Positions 15,375 through 24,917 of a stretch of DNA of 64,000 nucleotides are shown piece by piece (position 1 is the first letter of the stretch; the number at the start of each line of letters is the position of its first letter). This DNA comes from Candidatus Parcubacteria bacterium. GTDB lineage: Bacteria > Patescibacteriota > Saccharimonadia > Saccharimonadales > UBA4665. The position numbers were made by a program, and so were the translations under genes. Under the pieces are notes generated by a model that saw only the letters and a program-made list of their open reading frames with translations, was not told the origin of the DNA and did no database searches. The stretch lies in contig JAEYSX010000001.1 of assembly GCA_023434325.1 (NCBI GenBank), positions 248,001-312,000 of the forward strand, read 5' to 3'.

Positions 15375-17273
15375 TTAGTTCCTTACTTTATGCAGCCTAC
15401 GGTTTTGATCAATGCCAGCTGTAGTGAATATATGGTGTGCGGCGGGGTTTTTGGCAATAGCCCCTTCAACGTCACTCGAATCAAGCAAAGTGTTATCAGA
15501 AATAACCACGGTGTCCGGTATTTTCCCGCCGTCTTTGGGCTCTTTGTCCCAAAAGTTTTCTTTGAATGTTACGTACTGCAGTGGCGGCAATACTTCCGGC
15601 GTGATAACGGTATCACAGCGGTAGATAATATTGCCCTCGACAGTTAGCCATGCTGTACCGTAATCGGTGTAAAGTCCGAAGTTATAGGATGTAATTGCGT
15701 CACGTATAACGTTGCCGCTTACTACGCCACCGTCTTCGTACGAAGTACCCTGGGCATTCGCCAGATTTATGCCAGCTCCATCGGCTAGCACTTGCATCGA
15801 ATTGAATACCAGGTTGTTTAGTACCTTTAACCTGCGCGTGGCGTCGCCGCCATAAATCACGATACCCGAATGCGGCACATCATTGACCTGATTGTGACTA
15901 ACCGTAGTATCCGGGGCGTCCATAATCAGAATTGCCGAAGATCCGTGGTACTCATTGCCACTACCATGCACCCAGTTGTTTTCTATCCGGTTGGCTTTGG
16001 TATCCTTGCGGAGGGCCAAAGGGCCGATAGTGTTGCCGATAATAATTGCAGTTGCAGAAATATCTTCGAATATATTGCCAGTGATACTGTTAAATGAACA
16101 GCCTACTGCAAATTCTAACCCGCCTGCGCCCAAATGCGTAAAGTGGTTATCGGCAAATACAATGCCGCGAGCTTGCTCAAAAACAAGCGCGCTTGGTGTG
16201 AGTTCCGATTCGCCCGGCACGATTACTGTAGAACCTTCGGCCCATTCGACCTCTTGCAAACTACCACCCTTGTAATAGGTTGCGCCATGATAATGCAAAA
16301 AGCCATTCGGGCCGCTCGGCTGTAACCATGTCGTATGGGCAAAGGTCAGACCTTGGAATGCAATATTACGAAGCGGCATGTTCTCGGTTCCTGCGCCGCG
16401 CACAAGTGTCTCGAGTACCGGCACAACGGCTTTTACGTGCGGCATTTTCTCGTCTGGGCGAGGGATGTAATAGATTTTATGCGCGCCGCTTTTACTACTG
16501 TCAAATACGAAAGTGCCGGGCTGTTCAAGAAACCCAAGACCATTCTCGATAGCGGAGGGGCGTTCCAGCCCATAGATCGCAGCTAAACCGGCAGCTTCTT
16601 CCATGCCCGCAACTTTTTCCTTATCGGAAACCTTGGACTTATGTTTGTATAGCTTGGTAGCCCAATCAAAAGCAGGCTGCTTCATGATGATAGCACTTCC
16701 ATCTTGATCAGCCTGAATAGTATCTACTCCGATACGTGCCTCCGACCACGGATAAATGCCGGTATATACGAATTCCAAATCGCCGGGGCTTCCCCATTGC
16801 ATAGCCTGTTGACCCGATAGATGATAGCCATTGGCTGTTTTAACTAGTTCGGCAGATAAGCTGGCTGACGCCCGCGTGGCCCGCTTGCCCTCCACAAATA
16901 ATTGCCGCGTGTGCACATCGCCTATACCGGCTGTCCAGATATTTTTGACTTTATCGTATAGCTGCCACCCGGCAATTTCTTGGCCACCGCTAAGGACCAC
17001 CTCTTCCTGCTCGTCTGTGCCATATCCGTAGGCCTGGTATATAATGCGGTGCCCATTGCGCCCCGAATCAAGGTCGCCTTGCAACTCCAATGGTGCTTCA
17101 AGGTAGTAAGCCCCTTGGCGGATAGTAATGTATATGTCAGACTGCATTGCCTGATTAAGGCTACGTGCTTTTTTGCATGCCGCTTCGACCGTCGCAAGCG
17201 GCTGTTCGGCTGTTCCGGTCCCGTTGTCGTCACCGGTTGTTGCCACGAATATTTCAATTTTTTGCTGCTGCAC
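15375..17273 (-). CDS. Right-handed parallel beta-helix protein, possible carbohydrate-active enzyme
   Basis: The protein of about 632 residues opens with EIFVATTGDDNGTGTAEQPL, the usual beginning of beta-helix proteins of the DUF1565/glycoside-hydrolase type, and continues with repeated short strands (IAFQGLTFAHT, NITG-type turns, SGIVIYGG). Polysaccharide binding or cleavage is likely. No signal peptide is seen. The start is uncertain: GTG at 17273 follows GGGGG and fits the domain edge, while an earlier in-frame GTG at 17315 would add 14 residues. It lies four bases before the UvrA-like gene and diverges from padR. Why a beta-helix protein is paired with a UvrA-like ATPase is unclear. Confidence 0.7.
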   Translation of the reverse strand: MQQQKIEIFVATTGDDNGTGTAEQPLATVEAACKKARSLNQAMQSDIYITIRQGAYYLEAPLELQGDLDSGRNGHRIIYQAYGYGTDEQEEVVLSGGQEIAGWQLYDKVKNIWTAGIGDVHTRQLFVEGKRATRASASLSAELVKTANGYHLSGQQAMQWGSPGDLEFVYTGIYPWSEARIGVDTIQADQDGSAIIMKQPAFDWATKLYKHKSKVSDKEKVAGMEEAAGLAAIYGLERPSAIENGLGFLEQPGTFVFDSSKSGAHKIYYIPRPDEKMPHVKAVVPVLETLVRGAGTENMPLRNIAFQGLTFAHTTWLQPSGPNGFLHYHGATYYKGGSLQEVEWAEGSTVIVPGESELTPSALVFEQARGIVFADNHFTHLGAGGLEFAVGCSFNSITGNIFEDISATAIIIGNTIGPLALRKDTKANRIENNWVHGSGNEYHGSSAILIMDAPDTTVSHNQVNDVPHSGIVIYGGDATRRLKVLNNLVFNSMQVLADGAGINLANAQGTSYEDGGVVSGNVIRDAITSYNFGLYTDYGTAWLTVEGNIIYRCDTVITPEVLPPLQYVTFKENFWDKEPKDGGKIPDTVVISDNTLLDSSDVEGAIAKNPAAHHIFTTAGIDQNRRLHKVRN

Positions 17274-17354
17274 AGGACCCCCGCGTCTGACTTTGTATTG
17301 TGAACAGCATAGCACAACAATACAAATTTGAATAGATATGCTACATTTATATGT

Positions 17355-17930
17355 ATGTCAGCAAAACTTATGGTACTAGGAACTATCAATCGCCACGGAG
17401 AAGCATATGGGTACAAGGTGTACCAAGAGATCCGCTCTTGGCAAGCCGAATCCTGGTCCAAGGTTCGTCCCGGCTCAATATATCACGCCCTTTCGCAGCT
17501 CGATAAAGAAGGCTTTATTCAAAACACGGGCACCGCTAAGCAGCACGGCCCTGCGCGCACCAACTACAGCATTACCGATTTAGGCAAGCAGGAACTCCTG
17601 CGGCTAGTCAAAAAGTCACTGGTAGAGTACGATCCCGAGCTTTTTGCCGCCGGTCTTGCTTTTATGCACCTGCTCCCTCGCCAAACCGTCATTGGCTTGG
17701 CGCATGAGCGACTTGACGCGCATATGGATGTAGTCTCTTTTTTGAACACGCTACCCCAAGAGCAATTGCCCAGCACGCCAGACAAACACCCCGAAATCGT
17801 TGGCACCTGGGAGCACTACTTCAGCAGTACTACAGCATGGCAAAAAGGCTTTATAGAGCGTCTACAAGAAGGACGATACGTTTTTGGCGACGAAACTGAA
17901 ACGAACGCTTACGTAGAGGGTGCGCGTTAA
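17355..17930 (+). CDS. PadR family transcriptional regulator
   Basis: The 191-residue protein begins MSAKLMVLGTINRHGEAYGY with a PadR winged helix (GSIYHALSQLDKEGFI, then wing ARTNYSITDLGKQEL), followed by a helical C-terminal dimerisation region of the longer (Vir-type) PadR subfamily. PadR proteins repress genes for detoxification or efflux and are released by phenolics or drugs. It is divergently placed to the beta-helix/UvrA-like pair, which is the likely target. An in-frame earlier ATG at 17328 exists, but 17355 matches the family's N-terminus. Confidence 0.9.
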   Translation: MSAKLMVLGTINRHGEAYGYKVYQEIRSWQAESWSKVRPGSIYHALSQLDKEGFIQNTGTAKQHGPARTNYSITDLGKQELLRLVKKSLVEYDPELFAAGLAFMHLLPRQTVIGLAHERLDAHMDVVSFLNTLPQEQLPSTPDKHPEIVGTWEHYFSSTTAWQKGFIERLQEGRYVFGDETETNAYVEGAR

Positions 17931-18157
17931 TTCAATACGTCAAATAACTATCATGCAGCCATGTACTACAAAGGTGACTGGAACGAAGCCCGAGGCTAGT
18001 ACTAAACCGACCGTAACAGCAAGCGCTCATACAACGCCCCTTGGCTCAATGACGCCCACCCTGCCTTTGTTAAATGTAAAACCAAGCTTCTCTAACCTTT
18101 GCGCAAAAAGAATAAAGTCAGATAGCAGGGTGTTCCCTCCGCCAGACTCACACCCAG

Positions 18158-18199
18158 CCAAACAAAAAAGACCTACTGAAGTAGGTCTTTTTTGTTTGG
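18158..18199. terminator. Perfect bidirectional terminator
   Basis: Twenty-base arms at 18158-18177 and 18180-18199 are exactly complementary, with GC-rich GACCTACT at the tip and runs of A and T that become U-tracts in both directions. It would end padR transcripts and any opposing transcript. Confidence 0.85.
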
Positions 18200-18435
18200 A
18201 CATAGTATGGCGTAGGCTTCGAACAAATAGGGGCCATAGACTGCTACATATCATCATTTTTGCTGCATACGGTGGCGAATCCCACCTTTGTAATCGGCTA
18301 TTTCTTACGGAGCTATAAGCGATCGAATATATATACTAAGTAAGCCCTCCGTCAGTATATGTTGGTTATGCACCTGACAAAAACGAGTGATCTATCTGAA
18401 CGAGAGTCTCTAGTCTGGTAGTATAGCCATATTTA

Positions 18436-18444
18436 TGGTATAAT
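18436..18444 (+). promoter_or_regulatory. Extended -10 promoter at 18453 gene, near-leaderless
   Basis: TGG-TATAAT ends eight bases before the ATG at 18453. The 14-base stretch ATTTATGGTATAAT recurs on the minus strand before the gene at 21869. Confidence 0.55.
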
Positions 18445-18452
18445 GTTTCATA

Positions 18453-19454
18453 ATGACTGCTATTTCTGGCACATCTGAACTGATGCCAGCTTTTTTTATC
18501 GACCCCGGTAAACATCTGGATAATGATCCGCGTTTAATGCGAGACTATGCCTGCGCGTCTTATGATAAAAATCAAGGTATGCTCAGCGTTACCGTAGGCG
18601 ATATGGCCAATAATCACACGGGTACTGACTATCTTGATAAGGAGACTGCCGACTACCGAGGCCTTGAGAGTACCATGCGTTTTAATGGAGGTCTTATCGG
18701 TAGTGTGGCGCTACAACGTCATCTTAGGGGCGTAACTACCTCGGGCGCTGAGTTTGTAAGCGCCGCCAACGGGATAATTCATGCAGCACATGAGCGTCTG
18801 GGAGTAGACAGCGCTAATGGCGCAGAGCGGCTTACTGGCTATTTAACGCACGCAGTCGTGACACCGGATTTGACCACAATAACTACTGTGGGGGACGTCA
18901 ATACATGGGTAAATGGAGCCCCGCTCTTTGACACAGATCATCCTCTAGGTGAGATAATCGGGACGTTTCTGACAAACCTCGCGGAAAAACCTGACGAATG
19001 TGAGCAGCTTGTATCCAACTTTGCCGATCACGTTGAGCTGGACAACGAAACAGCACGCGTGCTCCTGTCCAGACTCAAACAACGACAGGCTCATATAACC
19101 GATACCTTTACGCGCCAAGACGCTTATCTTGCAACAAGTGTCGTGCTGACACCTTGGTATATGAACTACTTGCAAAATACCACTAACCATCCTTATAGCT
19201 ATGGGGCAATAGATGGTACTGCCACGCCGGATAAGTTTATTCGGGAGGCAACCATTCCTACAGCGGATATTGCGTCGCTTATTATTGCCACGGACGGATC
19301 GAAGCCGCACAGTCCTGGGGCGAGCGTTTTTTCGCTGGACGACCTAACAGCAAGCAACCCGGTATATTGCGAGCGAACTGCAGTAGATCTAAGTCATCCA
19401 GCCAGGTTAATGGCCAATCTAGCGTGTAGGTCACAAAAAATCGACATCCTGTAA
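18453..19454 (+). CDS. Hypothetical protein, possibly a divergent PP2C-like phosphatase
   Basis: The 333-residue protein is not confidently assigned. Three stretches resemble PPM/PP2C phosphatases: VGDMANNHTG near residue 49, ITTVGDVNTWVNG near 147 (compare NVGDSRAYL) and LIIATDGSKPH near 273 (compare ASDG). The spacing is plausible, but metal-binding Asp residues cannot all be placed. The alternative is an unrelated conserved protein. There is no signal peptide or membrane segment. It is a single gene with its own leaderless-type promoter. Confidence 0.6.
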   Translation: MTAISGTSELMPAFFIDPGKHLDNDPRLMRDYACASYDKNQGMLSVTVGDMANNHTGTDYLDKETADYRGLESTMRFNGGLIGSVALQRHLRGVTTSGAEFVSAANGIIHAAHERLGVDSANGAERLTGYLTHAVVTPDLTTITTVGDVNTWVNGAPLFDTDHPLGEIIGTFLTNLAEKPDECEQLVSNFADHVELDNETARVLLSRLKQRQAHITDTFTRQDAYLATSVVLTPWYMNYLQNTTNHPYSYGAIDGTATPDKFIREATIPTADIASLIIATDGSKPHSPGASVFSLDDLTASNPVYCERTAVDLSHPARLMANLACRSQKIDIL

Positions 19455-19556
19455 GCTTGTCTAAGGATTCGGACGGGATTGCCGGCGGCAATAATAACCG
19501 AAGCATGTCGTGATCGCCTCAATGCGGGGCGCTACTCTGGCCTGCGGGAGTCTGGT

Positions 19557-20501
19557 TCAACGGACTGGCGGCTTCCGATCGTTCAGAAACGTATCAACAA
19601 GACCGGACACCCATCTTTGCAGTCCGGGATTATCTGCGCCTCGCGCCGGCTTGAAGTCAGTTACATACGTAGGGGTCGACTTGTCTTTGCCATAGTCGAT
19701 GCGCACTACAGCGCCGTGGAGACCGGGCTCACCGTGCGCAGGTTGCATTTTGAGCGCATGCATCACTGCGTCACCAGAGTACTCCAGGGGCTTCACTTGA
19801 GACCTAACCAACTTTTTTATGAACTCTTTTGCTCTACGAGGTTCGCCTTCAAAGAAGCTACCATCCATGACTTCGGGTATGACTGTTATGGCGGGAGAGT
19901 TGTTGTCGCCCTCAGCGCGGACACCTGCCTCGCCTGCAAGTTTACCAAAATTGTACCCCATAACAGGGCCGAGTGGCGGAAGGCGTCTCATTGATGGTAC
20001 CGCAGCAGCGGTCCCCTTACTGGAAACAAACACACTCCGGGGCATATATATACCTTGTTGCTTAAGTTCTCGGCCGAAGGCCAGAGCCCCGATAACCGGG
20101 GTAAACGAAGGGTGAGTGAGCCATGCTTCGTTCCGGTCGCTCGGGCGCTCTCCGGCTCGGGTGTAAATGCCGCCGGCTATGTGCACGGGGACCACCCCGC
20201 GCAATCCACCGTCTGGAGATAACTCCGTTGCGATGTCATGCACGGACCTCGCGGCTGCCCGCACCGAATCCGCAGAGCCGAGGTCAAGCGGGACCTCGCG
20301 TAGCACGGCGCTTTCGGGAGGTTCATAATCGGGATTCCCTCGCCTCTCGCCAAAGCCTCGCCCGTCCCGAGAAGCTGCTAATACCGTAGCGCCCTCATCC
20401 AGCAAATTTCTGACTACCCAAGATCCAAGCCCGCCCGCAGCACCAGTGACAAAATAGACCGGGTTCCTATCAAGTTCGTGAGATATAGTTTCGTGAGCCA
20501 T
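19557..20501 (-). CDS. SDR family NAD(P)-binding oxidoreductase
   Basis: The 314-residue protein has the Rossmann motif TGAAGGLGSWV near the N-terminus, a Ser-rich strand FVSSKG and the active-site YNFGK (Tyr-x3-Lys), so it is a short-chain dehydrogenase/reductase. Arg/Gly-rich loops between strands 2 and 4 are longer than usual. The ATG at 20501 is preferred over an upstream TTG at 20510; GAGAGGG lies ten bases before it. The substrate is unknown. Confidence 0.8.
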   Translation of the reverse strand: MAHETISHELDRNPVYFVTGAAGGLGSWVVRNLLDEGATVLAASRDGRGFGERRGNPDYEPPESAVLREVPLDLGSADSVRAAARSVHDIATELSPDGGLRGVVPVHIAGGIYTRAGERPSDRNEAWLTHPSFTPVIGALAFGRELKQQGIYMPRSVFVSSKGTAAAVPSMRRLPPLGPVMGYNFGKLAGEAGVRAEGDNNSPAITVIPEVMDGSFFEGEPRRAKEFIKKLVRSQVKPLEYSGDAVMHALKMQPAHGEPGLHGAVVRIDYGKDKSTPTYVTDFKPARGADNPGLQRWVSGLVDTFLNDRKPPVR

Positions 20502-20672
20502 AATTAGCAAACCCTCTCATTAATCAGCAAATTATACCCAAGTACTCTGGTATCTACAATACGGCACATGAATCGAGGTCATCCTTTGGACCTGTCAAAA
20601 GCCGTGCCTCAACTAGAGCTGTGGCAATGGGCAAGCAAACCTCAAAAAAATAGTTTTAGCCTTTGACGTCCT

Positions 20673-21869
20673 CTATCTAGATTTTTCAAATCTCTCTTCT
20701 ATCAAACGCTCGGTGCCGTGCACATTGCCAATAACGACCGAGGCGGCACGCAAGTACTTCCGGGCATACTCTATGACCTCGCCTTTTCTTTTTTCTTCAT
20801 TCATATTGGATGTCTTTTTAAGAAGATTGTCGCGGCGCAAATATGCGGCGGACACTATTTGCGGTAATCGCGACTTAAGCTGCTCATTATAATAATTGGC
20901 CGATACATCGTAGTGTAAAGGTGGCATACTGGCGGCCTCTGAAGATACACCCAGCTCACCGTACCCAATAGGTTCACCAGCCGCCATTTGCCCCATAAAC
21001 CGATGCGGCGACACCTGCGCCACAGATGTTTTTAAATGGGACGACGACACCCTCTCGCCATACGGAAGAAGCGCCTCGAGACGCCGCTTTAAGGCGGCAG
21101 GCTCACCAAGATCTAGGCGCATATACCCTTTTCCCGCCAGCCAACTAAATAGGTTGGTAGAAAAGTGCGCGGGCATAATTGCTGCAGCGGCGCGCACACC
21201 AAGGTCATACCAAGCTATCAAGCGATTGGCGTCAGGGAGCTTGGCGAGGTTCACCCGGGCATGCTGAGTATTGGGATGAGCCATCCAAAACTGCTGGTCG
21301 TGTTGCCTATACGAAAGCTGGGTGTCGGCAAAATAACCCGGCGTAGCGCCCAGCGTATCAACATCCCAGTTGGTGAATATCAGATCGGTCAGCGGGCGGC
21401 GCGCGGCTTGCGAGTGTCGCTTATGAAGAATAGCCGCAGCACCAAAGACACCGTCACGAACATTGCCGATTGGCACACCGGCCTCATATTCGGTCACAAA
21501 ATAGCTCAACGGCAAGTCTGGGTGACTATCCTGAAAACGTTTAACCGTCTCGACATTTTGGGCAACCTGCTCACTCGACTTCCGATTATAACTAAGGTAG
21601 TTAAGCGACATGGCCACTGCCGGAACCGTATTAGCACGCTCGGCTTGCAGAGCCAAGCTCGATAAACTTTGCTCTATAAAGCGACCATGGTGCGCTGCTA
21701 CAATTACGCCCGCGACTTGCAGCCCAAAGCCCTCGCTAAAAGCACGCGTCCCATTGGCGGCAAGCTGGTCGGCAGCGTCTTCTATCTGCTCTTGATGGTT
21801 TGGACTTATCTTGCGTGAAAGGTAATCATCAAGCAGTGGCGTAATTTCTTCAGGCGCGATTCTTGGCAT
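20673..21869 (-). CDS. Putative GT-A type glycosyltransferase or related nucleotide-sugar protein
   Basis: The 398-residue protein opens its catalytic region with VAGVIVAAHHGRFIEQSL, a typical first strand and helix of family-2-like GT-A folds, and has a DxD-like WDVD in IFTNWDVDTLG about 90 residues later. No membrane helix is present. The acceptor and donor are unknown, and the assignment is by pattern only. An extended -10 box TGG-TATAAT lies near 21900 on the minus strand, and GGAG precedes the ATG inside a short ACTCC/GGAGT palindrome. Confidence 0.55.
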   Translation of the reverse strand: MPRIAPEEITPLLDDYLSRKISPNHQEQIEDAADQLAANGTRAFSEGFGLQVAGVIVAAHHGRFIEQSLSSLALQAERANTVPAVAMSLNYLSYNRKSSEQVAQNVETVKRFQDSHPDLPLSYFVTEYEAGVPIGNVRDGVFGAAAILHKRHSQAARRPLTDLIFTNWDVDTLGATPGYFADTQLSYRQHDQQFWMAHPNTQHARVNLAKLPDANRLIAWYDLGVRAAAAIMPAHFSTNLFSWLAGKGYMRLDLGEPAALKRRLEALLPYGERVSSSHLKTSVAQVSPHRFMGQMAAGEPIGYGELGVSSEAASMPPLHYDVSANYYNEQLKSRLPQIVSAAYLRRDNLLKKTSNMNEEKRKGEVIEYARKYLRAASVVIGNVHGTERLIEERFEKSR

Positions 21870-21998
21870 AGCAAAGACTCCGAGGAGTAATATTTTAATT
21901 ATACCATAAATATTAAGTTTTGGCTATATCTGCTTTATCGAGGACACGCCCGGATCCACCAAGAATGCGCATATTCTGACGCATGGCGCTCTGTTGGG

Positions 21999-22487
21999 TT
22001 ATTCGCCTCTGTAGGCTTTTTCGAGCTCGCTTTTGTCCAGCTTGCCTTCCATAGCGAGCATAGCTTCGGTCACCCGGTTGGCTTTGGCGGGGTCCGGGTC
22101 GCGCATCATTTCGTCCAGGTTATCCGGCATAATTTGCCACGTTACGCCATACTTATCGGTAACCCATCCACAAGACAGCACCTTGCCGCCCTCGGACAGT
22201 GCATCCCAAAGCTTATCAATCTCTGCCTGATCTTTGCAGTTTACGGCGATCGAGATAGCCTCGCTAAACTTGTACATCGAGCCACCGTTAAGCGCGGTAA
22301 AGTTTTGGCCGTTCAACTCAAAGTCAATCGATGACACCGCTCCGGCCTCGATTCCGGCTGCCTCTGCAACCGCCTCCGAGACATACGATGTGTTAATAAT
22401 CTTGGCGTCCTCAAACAGCGAGACATATAAACCTACCGCTTCTTCTGCGCGACCCTCAAACCACAAAAATGTCACTATTTTTCTCAT
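21999..22487 (-). CDS. VOC family protein, PhnB-like
   Basis: The 162-residue protein matches the PhnB/3-demethylubiquinone-methyltransferase-like VOC group: MRKIVTFLWFEGRAEEAVGLYVSLF at the start in two pieces, FELNGQNFTALNGG in the middle and CGWVTDKYGVTWQIMP near the end. These proteins are usually metal-binding and of unknown function; the old methyltransferase label is not a real activity. GAGG precedes the ATG. It is a single gene. Confidence 0.85.
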   Translation of the reverse strand: MRKIVTFLWFEGRAEEAVGLYVSLFEDAKIINTSYVSEAVAEAAGIEAGAVSSIDFELNGQNFTALNGGSMYKFSEAISIAVNCKDQAEIDKLWDALSEGGKVLSCGWVTDKYGVTWQIMPDNLDEMMRDPDPAKANRVTEAMLAMEGKLDKSELEKAYRGE

Positions 22488-22535
22488 GTAAGCAATCCTC
22501 TGTAGACTTATAGTCCCTAGTATAACAGCGCCCAG

Positions 22536-23918
22536 CTAGTCACTTAGCTTTTGCGGGGACTGTGTTTTGGTTTCTACAAACGCAAAACGTTCGGTGTGGA
22601 TGCGCCCTGGGGGCACGCCCAAGCTCTTGAGTGTCTTGCGCACCGCCTTCATCATGGACGGCGGCCCACAAAGAAATACCTCTCGCAACGCAACCTCGGG
22701 CACTATCTTCGTCAGCAGTGAAGCATCAACGATGCCCTGATGAAATCCTGCACCGGAATCTTCGCTCAGCACATACTGCACCGTACCGCCACGTTCGGCA
22801 AGCAGTGACTCTAGCTCGCTGCGGAGCGCCAAATCGACTTTTGTACGTGCGGCGTATATAAGGATCGGTGCCGAACTCTGTTTGGGCAAGGCTTCGATCA
22901 TGGCTCTGAGCGGCGTAATGCCTATACCGCCCGCTACAAACAACGGTGGGCGCTTCTCCGCAACAGACATCCCAAAGTTACCGTGCGGCCCATCAATTAT
23001 CACCGGCGCACCGGGCTTTAGATCTTGCAGTAATCGGGTAAAATCACCCACGGCCTTTGCCGTCAGTCGCAGCTCTTTGCCACCGGGCGCAATCGAAAAA
23101 GAAAACGGATGCGCCTGCAGCCACAGATCGGGTGTCAAAAACCGCCATATCGCGTACTGACCGGCGACATATCTAAACTGCTTTATACTGCGCCCACCTA
23201 TGTAGATAGATACGACACCGGGCGCCTCGGTCACCACTCTTTTTACCGTAAAACCGTGGCGTTTGTAGCGGTAAAGCGGCACTCCCATTCGATACACAAT
23301 GATGCCGCCAAAGGCCAAAGCATAAAGCGTGTACCAGAATAGCCGCGCATCCGAATTATCAACCAAGCTCCCTCCCACCGAGAACTGGTGCGAGAAAAAC
23401 AAGGCAATCGCCATGTACGCCGTAATGTGCACGGCATACCATGTTTCGTAACGCAGTCGACGCCGAACAATGGTAACCGTAAGAACCACCATAGCCAGCA
23501 TAAACCCATAGCCAAAGCTCGCAGCCAGTACGTCGGCCCAATTAAACTGAAAATCAAGATACTGCGCGATCAAACTGACATTATTAAGGGCAGCATACCC
23601 AAGCAGCAACAATATAATATGCGCCGTGACTAGGGCGATGCCGATCCCTCCGTTCCACCGATGTATGTGGGTAATCCGATTAAAACTGACGGCACGCTCT
23701 AGCGCCGGCAGCCGGCTCATAAAAACCAGCTGCCAAAGTATAAGATACGTGCCGAACAGCCCACAAATTCTCCCTAGCTCGATGAGCAACGGCGCCCCAG
23801 TAGCAGTAGTGACCGTAGAGCCAGAGGCCTGCCACCACATGGTAAATATAAAGATCGCCCCCAAGAGCCACAGCGTGCACCAAAGAACCCTTAGGCAGGT
23901 TCGCAAAAAAGTATCCAT
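22536..23918 (-). CDS. Ferric reductase-like transmembrane oxidoreductase with FAD and NAD(P) domains
   Basis: The 460-residue protein has six hydrophobic helices (residues 10-210) with His residues placed for two haems (HRWNGG, TAHIILL, AVHITAY, SHQF), then an FAD-binding barrel (HPFSFSIAP) and an NAD-binding module (GGIGITPLRAM, CGPPSMM). It resembles NADPH-oxidase/ferric reductase flavocytochromes, moving electrons from NAD(P)H across the membrane to iron, oxygen or possibly quinone. With no complex I visible, it is a candidate entry point to respiration, though this is inference. A small membrane protein gene precedes it by 15 bases, so they are likely cotranscribed. Confidence 0.85.
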   Translation of the reverse strand: MDTFLRTCLRVLWCTLWLLGAIFIFTMWWQASGSTVTTATGAPLLIELGRICGLFGTYLILWQLVFMSRLPALERAVSFNRITHIHRWNGGIGIALVTAHIILLLLGYAALNNVSLIAQYLDFQFNWADVLAASFGYGFMLAMVVLTVTIVRRRLRYETWYAVHITAYMAIALFFSHQFSVGGSLVDNSDARLFWYTLYALAFGGIIVYRMGVPLYRYKRHGFTVKRVVTEAPGVVSIYIGGRSIKQFRYVAGQYAIWRFLTPDLWLQAHPFSFSIAPGGKELRLTAKAVGDFTRLLQDLKPGAPVIIDGPHGNFGMSVAEKRPPLFVAGGIGITPLRAMIEALPKQSSAPILIYAARTKVDLALRSELESLLAERGGTVQYVLSEDSGAGFHQGIVDASLLTKIVPEVALREVFLCGPPSMMKAVRKTLKSLGVPPGRIHTERFAFVETKTQSPQKLSD

Positions 23919-23933
23919 GAAGGCTCTATATTG

Positions 23934-24245
23934 CTACTTCGATGCCTTAAAGATACGGATACCCCAGATGATGCTCAATGCCCATACTAGGAAGATGGCG
24001 TACACTGTCCATTCTACTTCTGGATCGATGTAGTTTAGCGCTACAGACGCAATATCGACAACCGCAAGCAAGATACCGATAATCAGCGTTGGCATGTGCT
24101 TACCCTTGATACCGGCAACGATGTTACCGCCGCCAGGCACTGGCAAAATGTTAAGGAAAAGACTTATTTGCGCCCACGGCCGACGACTAATAACCGGCAC
24201 AGAAAAAAATGAATCGTTCGATGACGAAGTTGTTGTTTTGCTCAT
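23934..24245 (-). CDS. Small membrane protein, SPW-repeat-like
   Basis: The 103-residue protein has three hydrophobic segments after a polar N-terminus, with RPWAQISLFLNILP near residue 23 resembling the SPW motif of two-repeat bacterial membrane proteins. AAAGGA lies eight bases before the ATG. It is encoded immediately upstream of the ferric-reductase-like gene and may be a small partner of it. The function is unknown. Confidence 0.6.
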   Translation of the reverse strand: MSKTTTSSSNDSFFSVPVISRRPWAQISLFLNILPVPGGGNIVAGIKGKHMPTLIIGILLAVVDIASVALNYIDPEVEWTVYAIFLVWALSIIWGIRIFKASK

Positions 24246-24286
24246 GTATATTCCTTTGTTATATTCTTTGTTTGGCTGCGCTACGG

Positions 24287-24658
24287 TTATTCCGCGGCAA
24301 CTTCTTTTACAATTTCGCGGAGCTTTTGCTCGGTTGACTCATCTAGATCGGTAAAGAACCAGGCGCAAGGCATAAGAAGGTCGGCGCCGGACTTAGGTGC
24401 AACATTTACACTTTCGGTAAAACCAAAGGTCATATACTTTTCATCCTCGCGGAAGAACAGCAGAACGGCGCTGTCTTTTGTTTTGGCATATCCTGGCATA
24501 CCGTACCATAGCCGCGGACAAAGCGATGGCGCGGCTTCTGTAATTATTTGGTGTAATCGCTCGGCGAGGGGCCGGTTCTTCTCCGAGAACTCAGCGATTT
24601 TTGCAACTACCTCGGCCTGCATCTCTGCACCAGTCATATTCCTTCTATTTGTGGACAT
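24287..24658 (-). CDS. DUF1801 domain protein
   Basis: The 123-residue protein matches the DUF1801 (YdhG/YobT-like, CyaY-like fold) family: LHQIITEAAPSLCPRLWYGM and PGYAKTKDSAVLLFFREDEK are its characteristic blocks. Iron or small-molecule binding has been suggested for the fold, but the function is unknown. AAGGAG precedes the ATG by eight bases. It follows no clear partner. Confidence 0.8.
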   Translation of the reverse strand: MSTNRRNMTGAEMQAEVVAKIAEFSEKNRPLAERLHQIITEAAPSLCPRLWYGMPGYAKTKDSAVLLFFREDEKYMTFGFTESVNVAPKSGADLLMPCAWFFTDLDESTEQKLREIVKEVAAE

Positions 24659-24917
24659 AGAGGATCTCCTTATTTTTAAGAATGTATGTTGGTGTGGATC
24701 AGGATGAGATAGCTCAACTTAATCAGTAGCGGTAATATAACATGCAGCAAAATAAATTACAACGCTCTTCCACATACGTAATTTTCATACTGCCCTCTTC
24801 GTTGTTTATCAATAACTTGGGCAACTATCGTCCATGTTGGCGTGCTCACTACTCAAAACGCGCCTTCCTTGTGTGTCATAATAGGTCTTGTCGCCAAGAC
24901 GTAAAGGAGGAGTGCAA

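Larger units (their letters stand above)
17931..18452. other. 522-base gap without a convincing gene
   Basis: The only firm elements are the palindromic terminator at 18158-18199 and the promoter at 18436. Several short open frames cross the terminator and are not credible. On the minus strand a frame ending near 18027 is followed, after one stop, by a hydrophobic stretch of about 28 residues in the same frame, which could be a decayed gene, but nothing identifies it. Confidence 0.5.

Noticed and set aside
17920..18318. A 132-codon plus-strand frame after padR, and a 76-codon minus-strand frame in the same place
   Set aside because: Both run straight through the perfect terminator palindrome and owe their length to it. 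No family or good start is visible.
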